DNA from: Pseudomonadota bacterium
GTDB taxonomy: Bacteria; Desulfobacterota; Desulfobacteria; Desulfobacterales; JAHIVH01
Reading direction: 5' to 3'
DNA length: 64,000 bases
Assembly (NCBI GenBank): GCA_018816735.1
Contig: JAHIVH010000054.1
Location: 124,001-188,000, forward strand
The translations under genes and the position numbers were made by a program. Shown here in pieces: positions 52,782 through 61,156 of this stretch (the first letter of the stretch is position 1; the number at the start of each line of letters is the position of its first letter). The notes beneath the pieces are model-generated. The model saw only the letters and a program-made list of their open reading frames with translations, was not told the origin of the DNA and did no database searches.

Positions 52782-52809
52782 AGAGAGATTTTATCCGGGA
52801 CTCATGGTT

Positions 52810-54195
52810 TTACATTGGTTTTATATCAATACAAAAAGAGAAGAAGGTGTTTTCGTTTTCTCTTTTGTAAAATAGGTTTCCTTTATGGTGGTCCATAATT
52901 TTTTTAGAAATGGCAAGGCCCAGTCCGGCACCTCCTGACGCCTGATTTCTGGAAGAGTCGACGCGATAAAGCGGCTCAAATATTCTTTCAGACTCATTTT
53001 CAGGCACACCCGGCCCCTGATCTTCCACGAAGAAGCAGACATACCGGCCATCTTCATAGGCGCCAATACGGATAGATTGTTTTTCTTGTGAGTACCGGAT
53101 GGCATTGTCCAGCAGATTGGAGAATACCTGTTTCAGTCTTTCGAAATCAAACCGGATATCCGGCATCTTTTCATTCTGAATAACTTCGAGCCGTCGGTTT
53201 TTCTTTGTGACAATGGGCAGGTATTGCTGATAGATGTGGTCAAGCAGTATTTTCGGATTGATGATTTCAGTATTCAGCGTGAAGTTTGGCAGATTCATTC
53301 GTGAAAATATAGCCAGATTTCCGATGAGCAGATCCATGGAGTGGATATCTTTTTCAATATTTTTCAGATGACGCATGGCTCTCTCATCTGTGTTTATTTC
53401 CTTGAGAAGTTCTGTCCCCACCCGAATCCGGGAAAGCGGGGAGCAAAGCTCATGGGACATATCGGCAAGAAGTTGTTTCTTTGAGAGGATCATCCGGTTT
53501 ACAGATTGACTCATATCCCTGTATACTCTGAACAGATCCCCGATTTCATCCTTTCTTGTGCATACAGGTGACTGGTCAAAATGACCGGTTGCCATTTTTT
53601 GCAGGGAGCTTGCAAGTTCGCTGATTGGCCGGGTAATGCCTTTTGAAAAGGGATAGGTTGCCAAAGAAAGAAGAACACCTACCAGAACAAGACCTGCCAG
53701 AAATGACTTTTCCGCCATGCTTTCCGGAAATGTTTTGGTGATATACACATAAATAGGGTCACCGGTTGCTGAAGAAATGGGCAGCATGTAGATAATCGGC
53801 CTGCCAAAATGCCCGCTTTGAACAAAAATACCGTTTTTACCGATGGCATCAACCATGTCTGCAGACACCGGGATATCTTTTTCGGTCAACCGACGGGAGT
53901 GAAAATATATTTTTTTGTTTTGATCGATTACAGCGATCCCAAAACCGTAGCTTTCTGAAAATTGATTGATGAAATGGTTGATGCCGTCTTCGGAAGTGTT
54001 TTTTTCCATCAGGTCAGCGATAAGTATGCTCACATAATGGCTATGACTTCTCAGCATGCTGTGTATCTTTTGTGATAAAGATCTTCCCACAGTCATGTAA
54101 AAAAGCAGGGTAACTGCAAAAAGGGTTGCAAGGATCGTGCATAAAAACCAGGCCGTCATTTTCACGTAAAGTTTGCTGAATTTCTTTTTTTCCAT
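52810..54195 (-). CDS. Membrane sensor histidine kinase (CpxA/EnvZ type)
   Basis: This is 461 residues. Two membrane segments (about 14-36 and 160-180) enclose a periplasmic domain. A HAMP domain follows (about 182-235, 'KGITRPISELASSLQKMATG'), then H-box 'DMSHELCSPLSRI' near 248, N-box 'FSNLLDNAIRYS', G1 'VEDQGPGVP' and G2 'GAGLGLAIS'. The H-box layout is that of CpxA. ATG 54195 has GGAGG upstream. It follows its response regulator on the same strand after an unusually long 177-base gap holding GTAAA repeats. Confidence 0.9.
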   Translation of the reverse strand: MEKKKFSKLYVKMTAWFLCTILATLFAVTLLFYMTVGRSLSQKIHSMLRSHSHYVSILIADLMEKNTSEDGINHFINQFSESYGFGIAVIDQNKKIYFHSRRLTEKDIPVSADMVDAIGKNGIFVQSGHFGRPIIYMLPISSATGDPIYVYITKTFPESMAEKSFLAGLVLVGVLLSLATYPFSKGITRPISELASSLQKMATGHFDQSPVCTRKDEIGDLFRVYRDMSQSVNRMILSKKQLLADMSHELCSPLSRIRVGTELLKEINTDERAMRHLKNIEKDIHSMDLLIGNLAIFSRMNLPNFTLNTEIINPKILLDHIYQQYLPIVTKKNRRLEVIQNEKMPDIRFDFERLKQVFSNLLDNAIRYSQEKQSIRIGAYEDGRYVCFFVEDQGPGVPENESERIFEPLYRVDSSRNQASGGAGLGLAISKKIMDHHKGNLFYKRENENTFFSFCIDIKPM

Positions 54196-54255
54196 GAAAG
54201 GGTCCTCCAATTACAGCCAGGTTGAGTATGATGATTTATGTCATACCATTCCCGT

Positions 54256-54302
54256 GTAAAGAAAATATGACCAAAGATGTAAAAATTATGACGATATGTA
54301 AA
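54256..54302. promoter_or_regulatory. Three GTAAA direct repeats between response regulator and kinase genes
   Basis: GTAAA occurs at 54256, 54279 and 54298, the first two followed by similar (A/T)-rich sequence and ATGAC. CpxR boxes are GTAAA-N5-GTAAA; spacing here is wider (23 and 19 bases start to start), so this is only a resemblance. It may be an autoregulatory site. Confidence 0.3.
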
Positions 54303-54372
54303 AAGTCTTTAACATCCGGAGAAACAGTCCAGGAACACACATGAAAAATGACCTGAAGAATGGGCAGGGTGG

Positions 54373-55071
54373 CTATTCTGACCAGCTGTATCCTTTCCCC
54401 CAGATCGTTTTGATGAATACGGGTTTGGCGGGATTGTCCTCTATTTTTTTCCGGATACGGCTGATATGGACGTCTATTGAACGGTCAAATGCTTCGAATT
54501 CACGCCCCCTGGCAATATTCAGGAGATGGTCCCTTGTAATTGTCTTTCCTCTGGAAATGGCAAGTTCATGGAGGATGTCGAACTCAACACCAGACATGAA
54601 AATATCCTGGCCATTTTTGAAGACTTTTCGTTTCATCCCATCAATGGTCATGGAATGAATTTTGATGATGCCTGTGGGATTAAGGGGTTTCCGGTCTGAT
54701 GGCTCTGAGGTTCTTCTCAGTATGGCCTTGATGCGGGCGATCAGTTCTCGTGGATTGAAGGGCTTGTGCATGTAATCGTCAGCGCCCATTTCAAGGCCGA
54801 TGACCCTGTCTGTTTCATCATCCCTTGCAGTGAGCATGATTACCGGAATCATCGAAAGGGTCCTGATTTGTCTCAGCGTTTCAAACCCATCCATGTCCGG
54901 CATCATGATGTCCAGAATAACGATGTCAAAAGGGCCGTTTTCTTGAAGTGCCGTAATACCTTCATGACCTGCAAAGGCAGAAAATGTGAGGTAGTTATTT
55001 TCCTGAAAATATTCACATAAAACGTACTGAAGGTTTGTGTCATCATCAATGACAAGGATTCTGGTTGTCAT
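54373..55071 (-). CDS. OmpR/CpxR-family response regulator
   Basis: This is 232 residues. The receiver domain (1-120) has an acidic pair in 'VIDDDTN', phospho-Asp in 'VILDIMMPDMDG' near residue 54, Thr in 'MLTARDD' and Lys in 'MHKPFNP'. A winged-helix DNA-binding domain (about 135-230) has the recognition region 'DRSIDVHISRIRKKIEDNP' and the wing 'IWGKGYSWS'. It partners with the kinase encoded downstream. It starts 12 bases after the 3D-domain lipoprotein gene ends upstream... on the same strand, so envelope-stress control of that lipoprotein is plausible but inferred. Confidence 0.92.
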   Translation of the reverse strand: MTTRILVIDDDTNLQYVLCEYFQENNYLTFSAFAGHEGITALQENGPFDIVILDIMMPDMDGFETLRQIRTLSMIPVIMLTARDDETDRVIGLEMGADDYMHKPFNPRELIARIKAILRRTSEPSDRKPLNPTGIIKIHSMTIDGMKRKVFKNGQDIFMSGVEFDILHELAISRGKTITRDHLLNIARGREFEAFDRSIDVHISRIRKKIEDNPAKPVFIKTIWGKGYSWSE

Positions 55072-55083
55072 CAGAACCCCCTT

Positions 55084-55614
55084 TTATTTTTTTTGAATAA
55101 TGACATCCACATTCCGTTTTCCCCAGTTCAGGGCTTTTCTGTGGGACTTGAAATAGAGATCGAGCCGGTTCGCACCCTTGATGGCACCCCCTCTGTCTTC
55201 CACAACACCCCATCCATATCCCGGCACATACATTCGAGTTCCGAAACGATGATATTTCGTGTCTGCGGCAATAGTGCCATCCTTTGGCAGAAGAAACCAG
55301 GGGAAAAGTATGACCCTTACAGGAATCATCCAGGGATGCTTAATGCTGTCCACAGAAAAGAGACCCGGAACAGGTTCCCGAGGCTTGGTCCCGCTGGCGG
55401 TCTTTCCGGAATACGCTTTTCCTCGGTTTTTTCCTGTTTTAACATACCTGTGCCATACATCGAGTTTCAGAAATTTCCAGCTGCCTCTTTCCCAGCCGCA
55501 GCAGTACCCGCAACCGCAGTATCCGGTGGTTTTCATTTTCCGGGTCACCTGTTTCGCTGCACAGCCGGAAAAGAGAAGCGATAAAATAATGATGGCCAAA
55601 AAAGAGTGTTTCAT
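55084..55614 (-). CDS. 3D-domain lipoprotein (MltA/YuiC-like double-psi barrel)
   Basis: This is 176 residues. Lipobox FSGC is near residue 17. The C-terminal half shows the 3D signature: 'GTRMYVPGYGWGVVEDRGGAIKG' and 'LDLYFKSHRKALNWG', with the three conserved Asp residues of lytic-transglycosylase-like domains that cut peptidoglycan glycan strands. A cysteine-rich stretch (YCGCGYCCG) follows the lipobox. ATG 55614 is chosen since it opens a good signal peptide. It lies between nrdJ and the CpxRA-like genes on the minus strand, and its stop is 12 bases before the response regulator start. Confidence 0.8.
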   Translation of the reverse strand: MKHSFLAIIILSLLFSGCAAKQVTRKMKTTGYCGCGYCCGWERGSWKFLKLDVWHRYVKTGKNRGKAYSGKTASGTKPREPVPGLFSVDSIKHPWMIPVRVILFPWFLLPKDGTIAADTKYHRFGTRMYVPGYGWGVVEDRGGAIKGANRLDLYFKSHRKALNWGKRNVDVIIQKK

Positions 55615-55688
55615 TGGTCTATACCCATTGCAGACAGCGTTTGGGGCGAAACCCTGCCCGAAACCATCCGGATATCGCAGCCTGATTC

Positions 55689-57917
55689 TTATCCGCACTT
55701 GGTGAAACCACAGTAATGACAGGTTTTGCACCCTTCTTCAAATGTAAATAACTGACCACATTCCGGGCAGGCATCTCCTCGTAATGTATTTTCGGTTTTG
55801 AGTTTGCTTTTGCCTTCAGGCATGTAGCGTTTTTCAAGAACCCGTCCGATGGCATCCGGAATGGAGAGAACGAGACCGCCATTCTGGAATACCGTGTGTT
55901 CACCGGTAATGCCTTTCACCTGATCAATAATTTCCTCAACATGAACACCGGACCTTAGTGCAAGAGAAATAAGCCGCCCGATGGCTTCTGTTTTTGCTGT
56001 TGTCGATTTTCCGGATTTCCCGATGGTTGCGAACACTTCAAAGGGGCGTCCCTCAAACTCGGTCACTGTAACATAAAGCTGTCCCATGCCTGTTTTTACT
56101 TTTGTGGTGAAACCGTTCAAGGTGTCCGGTCTTTCCTTTACAGCCCTCATGAAGCTGTCAATTTCCTGATTGTTGCCGGAGAAGGAAAGCACCTGGTTTT
56201 CCTTGCTGCCATCCCGGTAAATGGTGACACCCTTGCATCCCAGCTCATAGGCCATGTCATAAATTTTCAACACATCATCTTCGGTGGCATCATGGGGCAG
56301 ATTGACCGTTTTTGAAACCGCATTGTCCGTGTGCTTCTGAAACGCGGCCTGCATTTTAATATGCCATTCAGATGATACATCATGGGATGTAACGTATATT
56401 TTTTTGATGTCTTCAGGTATACCTTCTATATCCTTGATGCTGCCCTTCTGGGAGATAAGATTCATCAGTTCCGCACTGAAAAATCCCCTTTCCTTGGCCA
56501 TCCTTTCAAAAAACGGGTTCACTTCCACAAGTTCGTCATTGTCCATGACTTTTCTGATAAAACTTAATGCAAAAAGAGGCTCAATGCCGCTTGAACAGTT
56601 GGCGATAATACTTAGCGTCCCGGTAGGTGCAATGGTTGTGGTTGTGGCGTTTCTGTATCGTTCATTTTTTTTATTTTTAAATATGCTTTTGTCAAAATTT
56701 TTAAATACACCTCTTTGAGCAGCCAGATTTGTTGAGGCCGCATGGGATTCCTGCTGGATGAACCCCATAACCGTATCTGCCACTTCAATTGCCCGTTCCG
56801 AATCGTAAGGAATGGCGAGCTGGAACAACATGTCTGCAAATCCCATGACGCCCAGACCGATTTTTCTATTGCCCTTGACCATTTTATCGATTTCTTCCAG
56901 GGGGTAGATGGACATATCAATGGTGTTGTCCAGAAATCTGACAGACAGGTGAACCGTTTCTTTAAGACTTTCAAAATCGATCACTGTTTCATTATTTTTT
57001 TCAGTCACGAACTTGGCCAGGTTGATGGACCCCAGATTACAGGCTTCCATAGGCAGAAGGGGCTGCTCGCCACAGGGGTTGGTGGATTCGATTTCACCCA
57101 ACAGCGGCGTGGTGTTGTCCCGATTGATCCGGTCTAGAAAAATGATGCCGGGATCACCGTTTGACCAGGCCTGCTTGACCAACACCTCGTAAACTTCAAA
57201 AGCATTTTTTTCTCCGATTTTTTTACCATTGCTGGGATCGATCAGGTCATACGATTCATTATTTTTAACGGCTTTCATGAATTCTTCGGTGATAGCCACG
57301 GATATATTGAAATTGTTCAGGCTTTTATTGTGCCGTTTGCAGAATATAAAATCCATGATATCCGGATGATCCACCCGGAGAATCCCCATATTGGCACCTC
57401 GCCTGGTGCCGCCCTGCTTGACCTGTTCGGTGGCTGTGTTGAAAATTTTCATAAAGGAAACAGGCCCTGATGCCACACCGCCCGTGGTTCCCACAGGGCT
57501 GTTTTTCGGTCTCAGGCGTGAAAAGGAAAAACCGGTGCCTCCCCCGGATTTATGAATTAATGCGGCATTTTTAACGGTCTCGAAAATTTTTTCAAGATCA
57601 TCCTCAACCGGCAGTACAAAACAGGCCGCAAGCTGGCCCAACTGCCTGCCTGCATTCATCAGGGTCGGGGAGTTTGGCAGGAATTTAAACTCGGTCATCA
57701 AGCTGTAAAAGCTGTTTTCAATTTCTTTTTCAGATACCGATGATTTGTAACTCTGCTCGGCCCTGGCAATATGCTTTGCCACTCTCCTGAACATTTTTTC
57801 AGGCGTTTCCTCGATCTTGCCATTTTGATCCTTTTTGAGATATCGTCTTTCCAACACTGTTTTTGCGTTTTCAGACAATTCCAACCCACTTTTTGCCGTT
57901 TTTTTTCTGTCTGCCAT
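55689..57917 (-). CDS. nrdJ: Adenosylcobalamin-dependent ribonucleotide reductase (class II)
   Basis: This is 742 residues. Class II enzymes make deoxyribonucleotides with B12 and need no oxygen, fitting an anaerobe. Signature stretches are 'LPNSPTLMNAG' near residue 80, 'KSGGGTGFSFS' near 125, 'NPCGEQPLLP' (active-site Cys) near 278 and 'APTGTLSIIAN' near 435. The C-terminal tail has 'CPECGQLFTFEEGCKTCHYCG', a zinc ribbon typical of NrdJ. ATG 57917 follows AAGGAAA. No B12 riboswitch is visible upstream, and no allosteric ATP cone is evident at the N-terminus. Confidence 0.93.
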   Translation of the reverse strand: MADRKKTAKSGLELSENAKTVLERRYLKKDQNGKIEETPEKMFRRVAKHIARAEQSYKSSVSEKEIENSFYSLMTEFKFLPNSPTLMNAGRQLGQLAACFVLPVEDDLEKIFETVKNAALIHKSGGGTGFSFSRLRPKNSPVGTTGGVASGPVSFMKIFNTATEQVKQGGTRRGANMGILRVDHPDIMDFIFCKRHNKSLNNFNISVAITEEFMKAVKNNESYDLIDPSNGKKIGEKNAFEVYEVLVKQAWSNGDPGIIFLDRINRDNTTPLLGEIESTNPCGEQPLLPMEACNLGSINLAKFVTEKNNETVIDFESLKETVHLSVRFLDNTIDMSIYPLEEIDKMVKGNRKIGLGVMGFADMLFQLAIPYDSERAIEVADTVMGFIQQESHAASTNLAAQRGVFKNFDKSIFKNKKNERYRNATTTTIAPTGTLSIIANCSSGIEPLFALSFIRKVMDNDELVEVNPFFERMAKERGFFSAELMNLISQKGSIKDIEGIPEDIKKIYVTSHDVSSEWHIKMQAAFQKHTDNAVSKTVNLPHDATEDDVLKIYDMAYELGCKGVTIYRDGSKENQVLSFSGNNQEIDSFMRAVKERPDTLNGFTTKVKTGMGQLYVTVTEFEGRPFEVFATIGKSGKSTTAKTEAIGRLISLALRSGVHVEEIIDQVKGITGEHTVFQNGGLVLSIPDAIGRVLEKRYMPEGKSKLKTENTLRGDACPECGQLFTFEEGCKTCHYCGFTKCG

Positions 57918-58408
57918 GTGTCTTGTTTCCTTTTTTTTTTAATTCGTCAATACGTTCCGCTTCCGTTTAAAAAAACAAAAGACATGCGTCAAATAGAACC
58001 GAAATATCACAATGAAAAGTCAAATGAGAACAGCAGTCATCAATTTATTTCGGTCTGTTATTGACTATCTTATACAATCACGTATTTGTTGGATTTTAGC
58101 ATGCAGGTCTCATCAACCTGCATGGTTTTTTTTGAGTGACCCTTAGCGTGAGACCACACTGTCACACACAATATGTTGTATGTCAAGAAAAAAAAACCAC
58201 CATATCTATTATTGATAAGGGCTTTAAAAGGCAGGTGTTAACCCTTTCAGATGTTTGCCATATTGATCTCTTTGTGCTTGAAAAAGGGAACTCAGGGACC
58301 GATCTGTTTGATTTTTAGTTCTGTCCGGGGAAAAAAACAGTCTTCCGGTTGTATTGATTTTGTGCAATGAGTATCACTTGCAAACGAATAATACCCACAA
58401 CAGTTTAA
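57918..58408. other. Divergent intergenic region between nrdJ and MFS gene
   Basis: No protein gene is convincing. It contains an isolated plus-strand terminator hairpin (listed separately) with no annotated plus-strand gene before it. A 60-codon open frame at 58136-58318 lacks a ribosome binding site and family similarity. Confidence 0.4.
58100..58133 (+). terminator. Orphan intrinsic terminator
   Basis: CATGCAGGT-CTCATCA-ACCTGCATG is followed by G and eight T. It would end a plus-strand transcript, but the only gene upstream (nrdJ) lies on the minus strand. This suggests a small RNA or antisense transcript from about 57.9-58.1 kb. Confidence 0.65.
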
Positions 58409-59623
58409 ATGATTGTATATTTTATGCCCCCTAAAGATAAACGAATTTTAATCACCATCCTGTTCTCGATTTTCATCACCGTCCTGGGCGTGGGGATTGT
58501 TGTGCCGCTTCTTCCGGTTTATGCCCACACACTTGGGGCAAGCGGTTTTATGATCAGCATGATATTCGGCTCCCTTTCGATTTCAAGAACGCTTTTCCTG
58601 CCTTATTTCGGCAAGCGGTCAGATAAGGAAGGCCGAAAACCTTTTATTGTGGCAGGATTGTTTTCTTATTTTCTGGTGGCAATAGGGTTTATCATTTCCT
58701 CAAGTGTCCATGCACTCATCATTAACCGGTTTTTTCAGGGAATAGCAGCAGCCATGATCATGCCGATCACGCAGGCCTATGTGGCTGATATTACGCCTCA
58801 GGGAAAAGAAGGCCGCCTGATGGGCATATACAACATGGCTATCCTGGGGAGTTTGAGCCTGGGCCCTGTGTTTGGCGGTGTGATAAACGAACATTGGGGG
58901 TTAGGTGCGTCATTTGCCTGTATGGCCGGACTCTCTCTGGTGGGATTTTTTCTGAGTATTTTTTTCCTGCCGCCTGTGACAGAAGAAGTGATTCAGAAAG
59001 TCCACAGCGGAGAAAGGGGCTGGCGGTTTCTTTTGAAGGACCCCATGATAGACGGTATTGCCGCCATTCGCTTTGCCTATGTGATGTGCATCGGCATGAT
59101 CTGGTGCTTTCTTCCGGTATATGCAGATACGGAATTTTTCCTTTCAAGTTCTTCAATAGGCATTCTTGTCATGCTGGGTGTTCTTGTAAGCGGTCTCATC
59201 CAATATCCCATGGGGTATCTGGCAGACAGGTTCAATAAAAATATCATGATTGTTTCCGGCTGTGGTTTGATTTTTATTGCCATGAATTTGTTTGTCTGGG
59301 CCAGGGGATTCATGGATCTGTTCTTTATCAATATTCTGTTCGGTCTGGGAGGAGGTATCTGTATGCCGCCTGTGATGGCCATTGCCGTGATCAAAGGTCA
59401 GGCATACAAAACCATGGGCTCGGTCATGTCTTTGATGACCATGGCCCACAGTATGGGAATGCTTGCAGGGGCCCTCCTGGGTGGAATAATCATGGATAAG
59501 GATGCCATCCGCCATGCTTTCCCGATTGGTGCACTTGCCATATTGGCAGGCGGAATCATTTTTATTTCCTGTCTGATAAGGGATAATAAAAAAAGAAAGG
59601 CGGAAGATACACGTTCATTTTAG
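58409..59623 (+). CDS. Major facilitator superfamily transporter (drug/metabolite efflux type)
   Basis: This is 404 residues with 12 hydrophobic segments. The loop 2-3 motif reads 'GKRSDKEGRKPFIVAG' (MFS motif A), repeated weakly in the second half as 'GYLADRFNKN'. Segment 5 has 'GSLSLGPVFGG' (motif C, typical of drug/H+ antiporters). It is a likely proton-driven exporter; the substrate is unknown. The start codon is uncertain (58409 or 58424), with no strong ribosome binding site. Its stop overlaps that of the convergent acyltransferase gene by 4 bases. Confidence 0.88.
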   Translation: MIVYFMPPKDKRILITILFSIFITVLGVGIVVPLLPVYAHTLGASGFMISMIFGSLSISRTLFLPYFGKRSDKEGRKPFIVAGLFSYFLVAIGFIISSSVHALIINRFFQGIAAAMIMPITQAYVADITPQGKEGRLMGIYNMAILGSLSLGPVFGGVINEHWGLGASFACMAGLSLVGFFLSIFFLPPVTEEVIQKVHSGERGWRFLLKDPMIDGIAAIRFAYVMCIGMIWCFLPVYADTEFFLSSSSIGILVMLGVLVSGLIQYPMGYLADRFNKNIMIVSGCGLIFIAMNLFVWARGFMDLFFINILFGLGGGICMPPVMAIAVIKGQAYKTMGSVMSLMTMAHSMGMLAGALLGGIIMDKDAIRHAFPIGALAILAGGIIFISCLIRDNKKRKAEDTRSF

Positions 59624-60960
59624 GCCGGCAACTCATCGATCAAGAATCGAAAGAGCTTTCTGGCCTCATGCCGGGGAAGCGTTTTTTCACAGAAACCCAC
59701 ACAGAATGTCATCTGGTCCTCATATGTGGTCACGGTGGTTGCAAAAACAGGCGGATACGAGAGCGGGGCTGAAAAAAACACGCTTGTGGGGGAAATGCCG
59801 CCAAAGTTCAGATGCTTTTTTTCCAATGCCCCGGTATTTGTGAGAAGCGGCGCAACCTTTCCCGGATGGATATACTGCTTTTTCATCTGGTTGGCTATAA
59901 CCGTATGTAAAAACAATGACAATTTGAACGGTAACGTTTTAAAGAACAGCCAGGTCATGGGAAAACTGCCACCCAGGCCCGGATAATCGTTTTTAATGGC
60001 CTTCATGTAGTTATGAACAAGATGCACCGTATCCCTCAAGGTCTCTCCAAGATGCTGGCCAATGTTCATATAGATAAATCCGGAAAGACCGCAGATCGAT
60101 TCTGCTTTCTGGTCCGGAAGGAACCGCCTGAGATTGACGGTGATGACAAGGCGTAAAAAAGCTTTGGGGTCAGCGTTTACCAGCGTATAAAACGCCCTGA
60201 AAAAAGCCGCTGTAATCACATCATTGACGGTTACTCCCAGAGAAGACGCATAGTCCCTGATTTTTATATATGTCTGCTTTTCGATAACGGCAATTTCATA
60301 TGCCCGGTCATCAGGGGTGTGTTTTTCAAATGACGGCCGTTTAAAGATAAAGGGCAGGAATATGCCTTTCATGTCTCTTAAGCTTCGTCTCAGGATTTTC
60401 AGCATATCCATAAACCCAAAGACCTTCGTGACCTGCGTGAGGCTTCTTGATCCCCCGATATTTATCTCCGGGATATAATCCGGATCGACTATCAGTTTAG
60501 TGTAGATATCGGAAACCAGATAGCATAAATCTCTGACGCCACCACCATCTCCGGCAACATGGGAGATTTTGATGCAAAGAATATCATTTTCAGGGGATCT
60601 GAGCAGATAAAAATGAACCTGTGGCCCTATTAAATGATTGATGGGCTGGTTGATTTCAAGAAAACGGGATATGTCATCCGGTTCGCCATCCGTTTCAATG
60701 ACGCTGACAAGCGCGCAGCTCTCCGGATTTTCCAACCGTTCCCAGTATTGCCGCCATGTGGCAGGGACATATCTGCAGCCAAGAACCGGTTCTGCCATAA
60801 GCGTAAGCCTTGCGGCACGGTTGAGTATTGCTTTGTCAAGCCTGCCGTTCAATGTCATTACCGCATGATTCTGGGAATCGAACTGGGAATCCATCCAGAA
60901 AAAGATCTGGTCTTCAAGGCCTGTTTTGAATCGTTGCGGTAGCTGTTCTGATGATATCAT
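59620..60960 (-). CDS. Condensation-domain/wax-ester-synthase-like acyltransferase
   Basis: This is 446 residues resembling the CoA-dependent acyltransferase superfamily (NRPS condensation, PapA, WS/DGAT, alcohol acetyltransferase). The HxxxDG catalytic motif is 'SHVAGDGGG' near residue 137, where this group has HHxxxDG (the first His is Ser here). 'FSAPLSYPP' and 'LTNTGAL' near 370-400 match the second half fold. It has no carrier or adenylation domain. It should pass an acyl group to an alcohol or amine, for instance making a lipid ester. It is near, but on the opposite strand to, an MFS exporter and a radical SAM/SPASM gene. Confidence 0.72.
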   Translation of the reverse strand: MISSEQLPQRFKTGLEDQIFFWMDSQFDSQNHAVMTLNGRLDKAILNRAARLTLMAEPVLGCRYVPATWRQYWERLENPESCALVSVIETDGEPDDISRFLEINQPINHLIGPQVHFYLLRSPENDILCIKISHVAGDGGGVRDLCYLVSDIYTKLIVDPDYIPEINIGGSRSLTQVTKVFGFMDMLKILRRSLRDMKGIFLPFIFKRPSFEKHTPDDRAYEIAVIEKQTYIKIRDYASSLGVTVNDVITAAFFRAFYTLVNADPKAFLRLVITVNLRRFLPDQKAESICGLSGFIYMNIGQHLGETLRDTVHLVHNYMKAIKNDYPGLGGSFPMTWLFFKTLPFKLSLFLHTVIANQMKKQYIHPGKVAPLLTNTGALEKKHLNFGGISPTSVFFSAPLSYPPVFATTVTTYEDQMTFCVGFCEKTLPRHEARKLFRFLIDELPA

Positions 60961-61029
60961 AATACGCTTTCATGTGTTAAGAGATGATGGCCAGTTAGGG
61001 GAGCTTTACGGGAAAACGGATGCGAAGTC

Positions 61030-61140
61030 AAATGGTTGATTGGTTGGATAGGTAAATGGTTGAGTGGTTAAATGGAGAATGGTAAAAAAAATGGAATAAA
61101 TTCTTTTAAACTATTTAACCATTCTACGATTCAACCATTT
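61030..61140. repeat. 24-bp direct repeats plus inverted copy (AAATGGTTGA core)
   Basis: AAATGGTTGA occurs at 61030 and 61054 (24-base period), and its exact complement TCAACCATTT at 61131-61140. Neighbouring TTAAATGG/CCATTTAA pairs extend the possible hairpin. It is similar in style to the TTGGGTT block at 29017-29090. Confidence 0.6.
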
Positions 61141-61156
61141 AACCAATCTATAATAA

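Noticed and set aside
58136-58318. 60-codon open frame on the plus strand between nrdJ and the MFS gene
   Set aside because: No ribosome binding site, no recognisable motif, and it lies directly behind an orphan terminator.
57918-58408. Cobalamin riboswitch upstream of the B12-dependent nrdJ
   Set aside because: I looked for the GCCACTG B12-box type sequence on the minus strand and did not find it.
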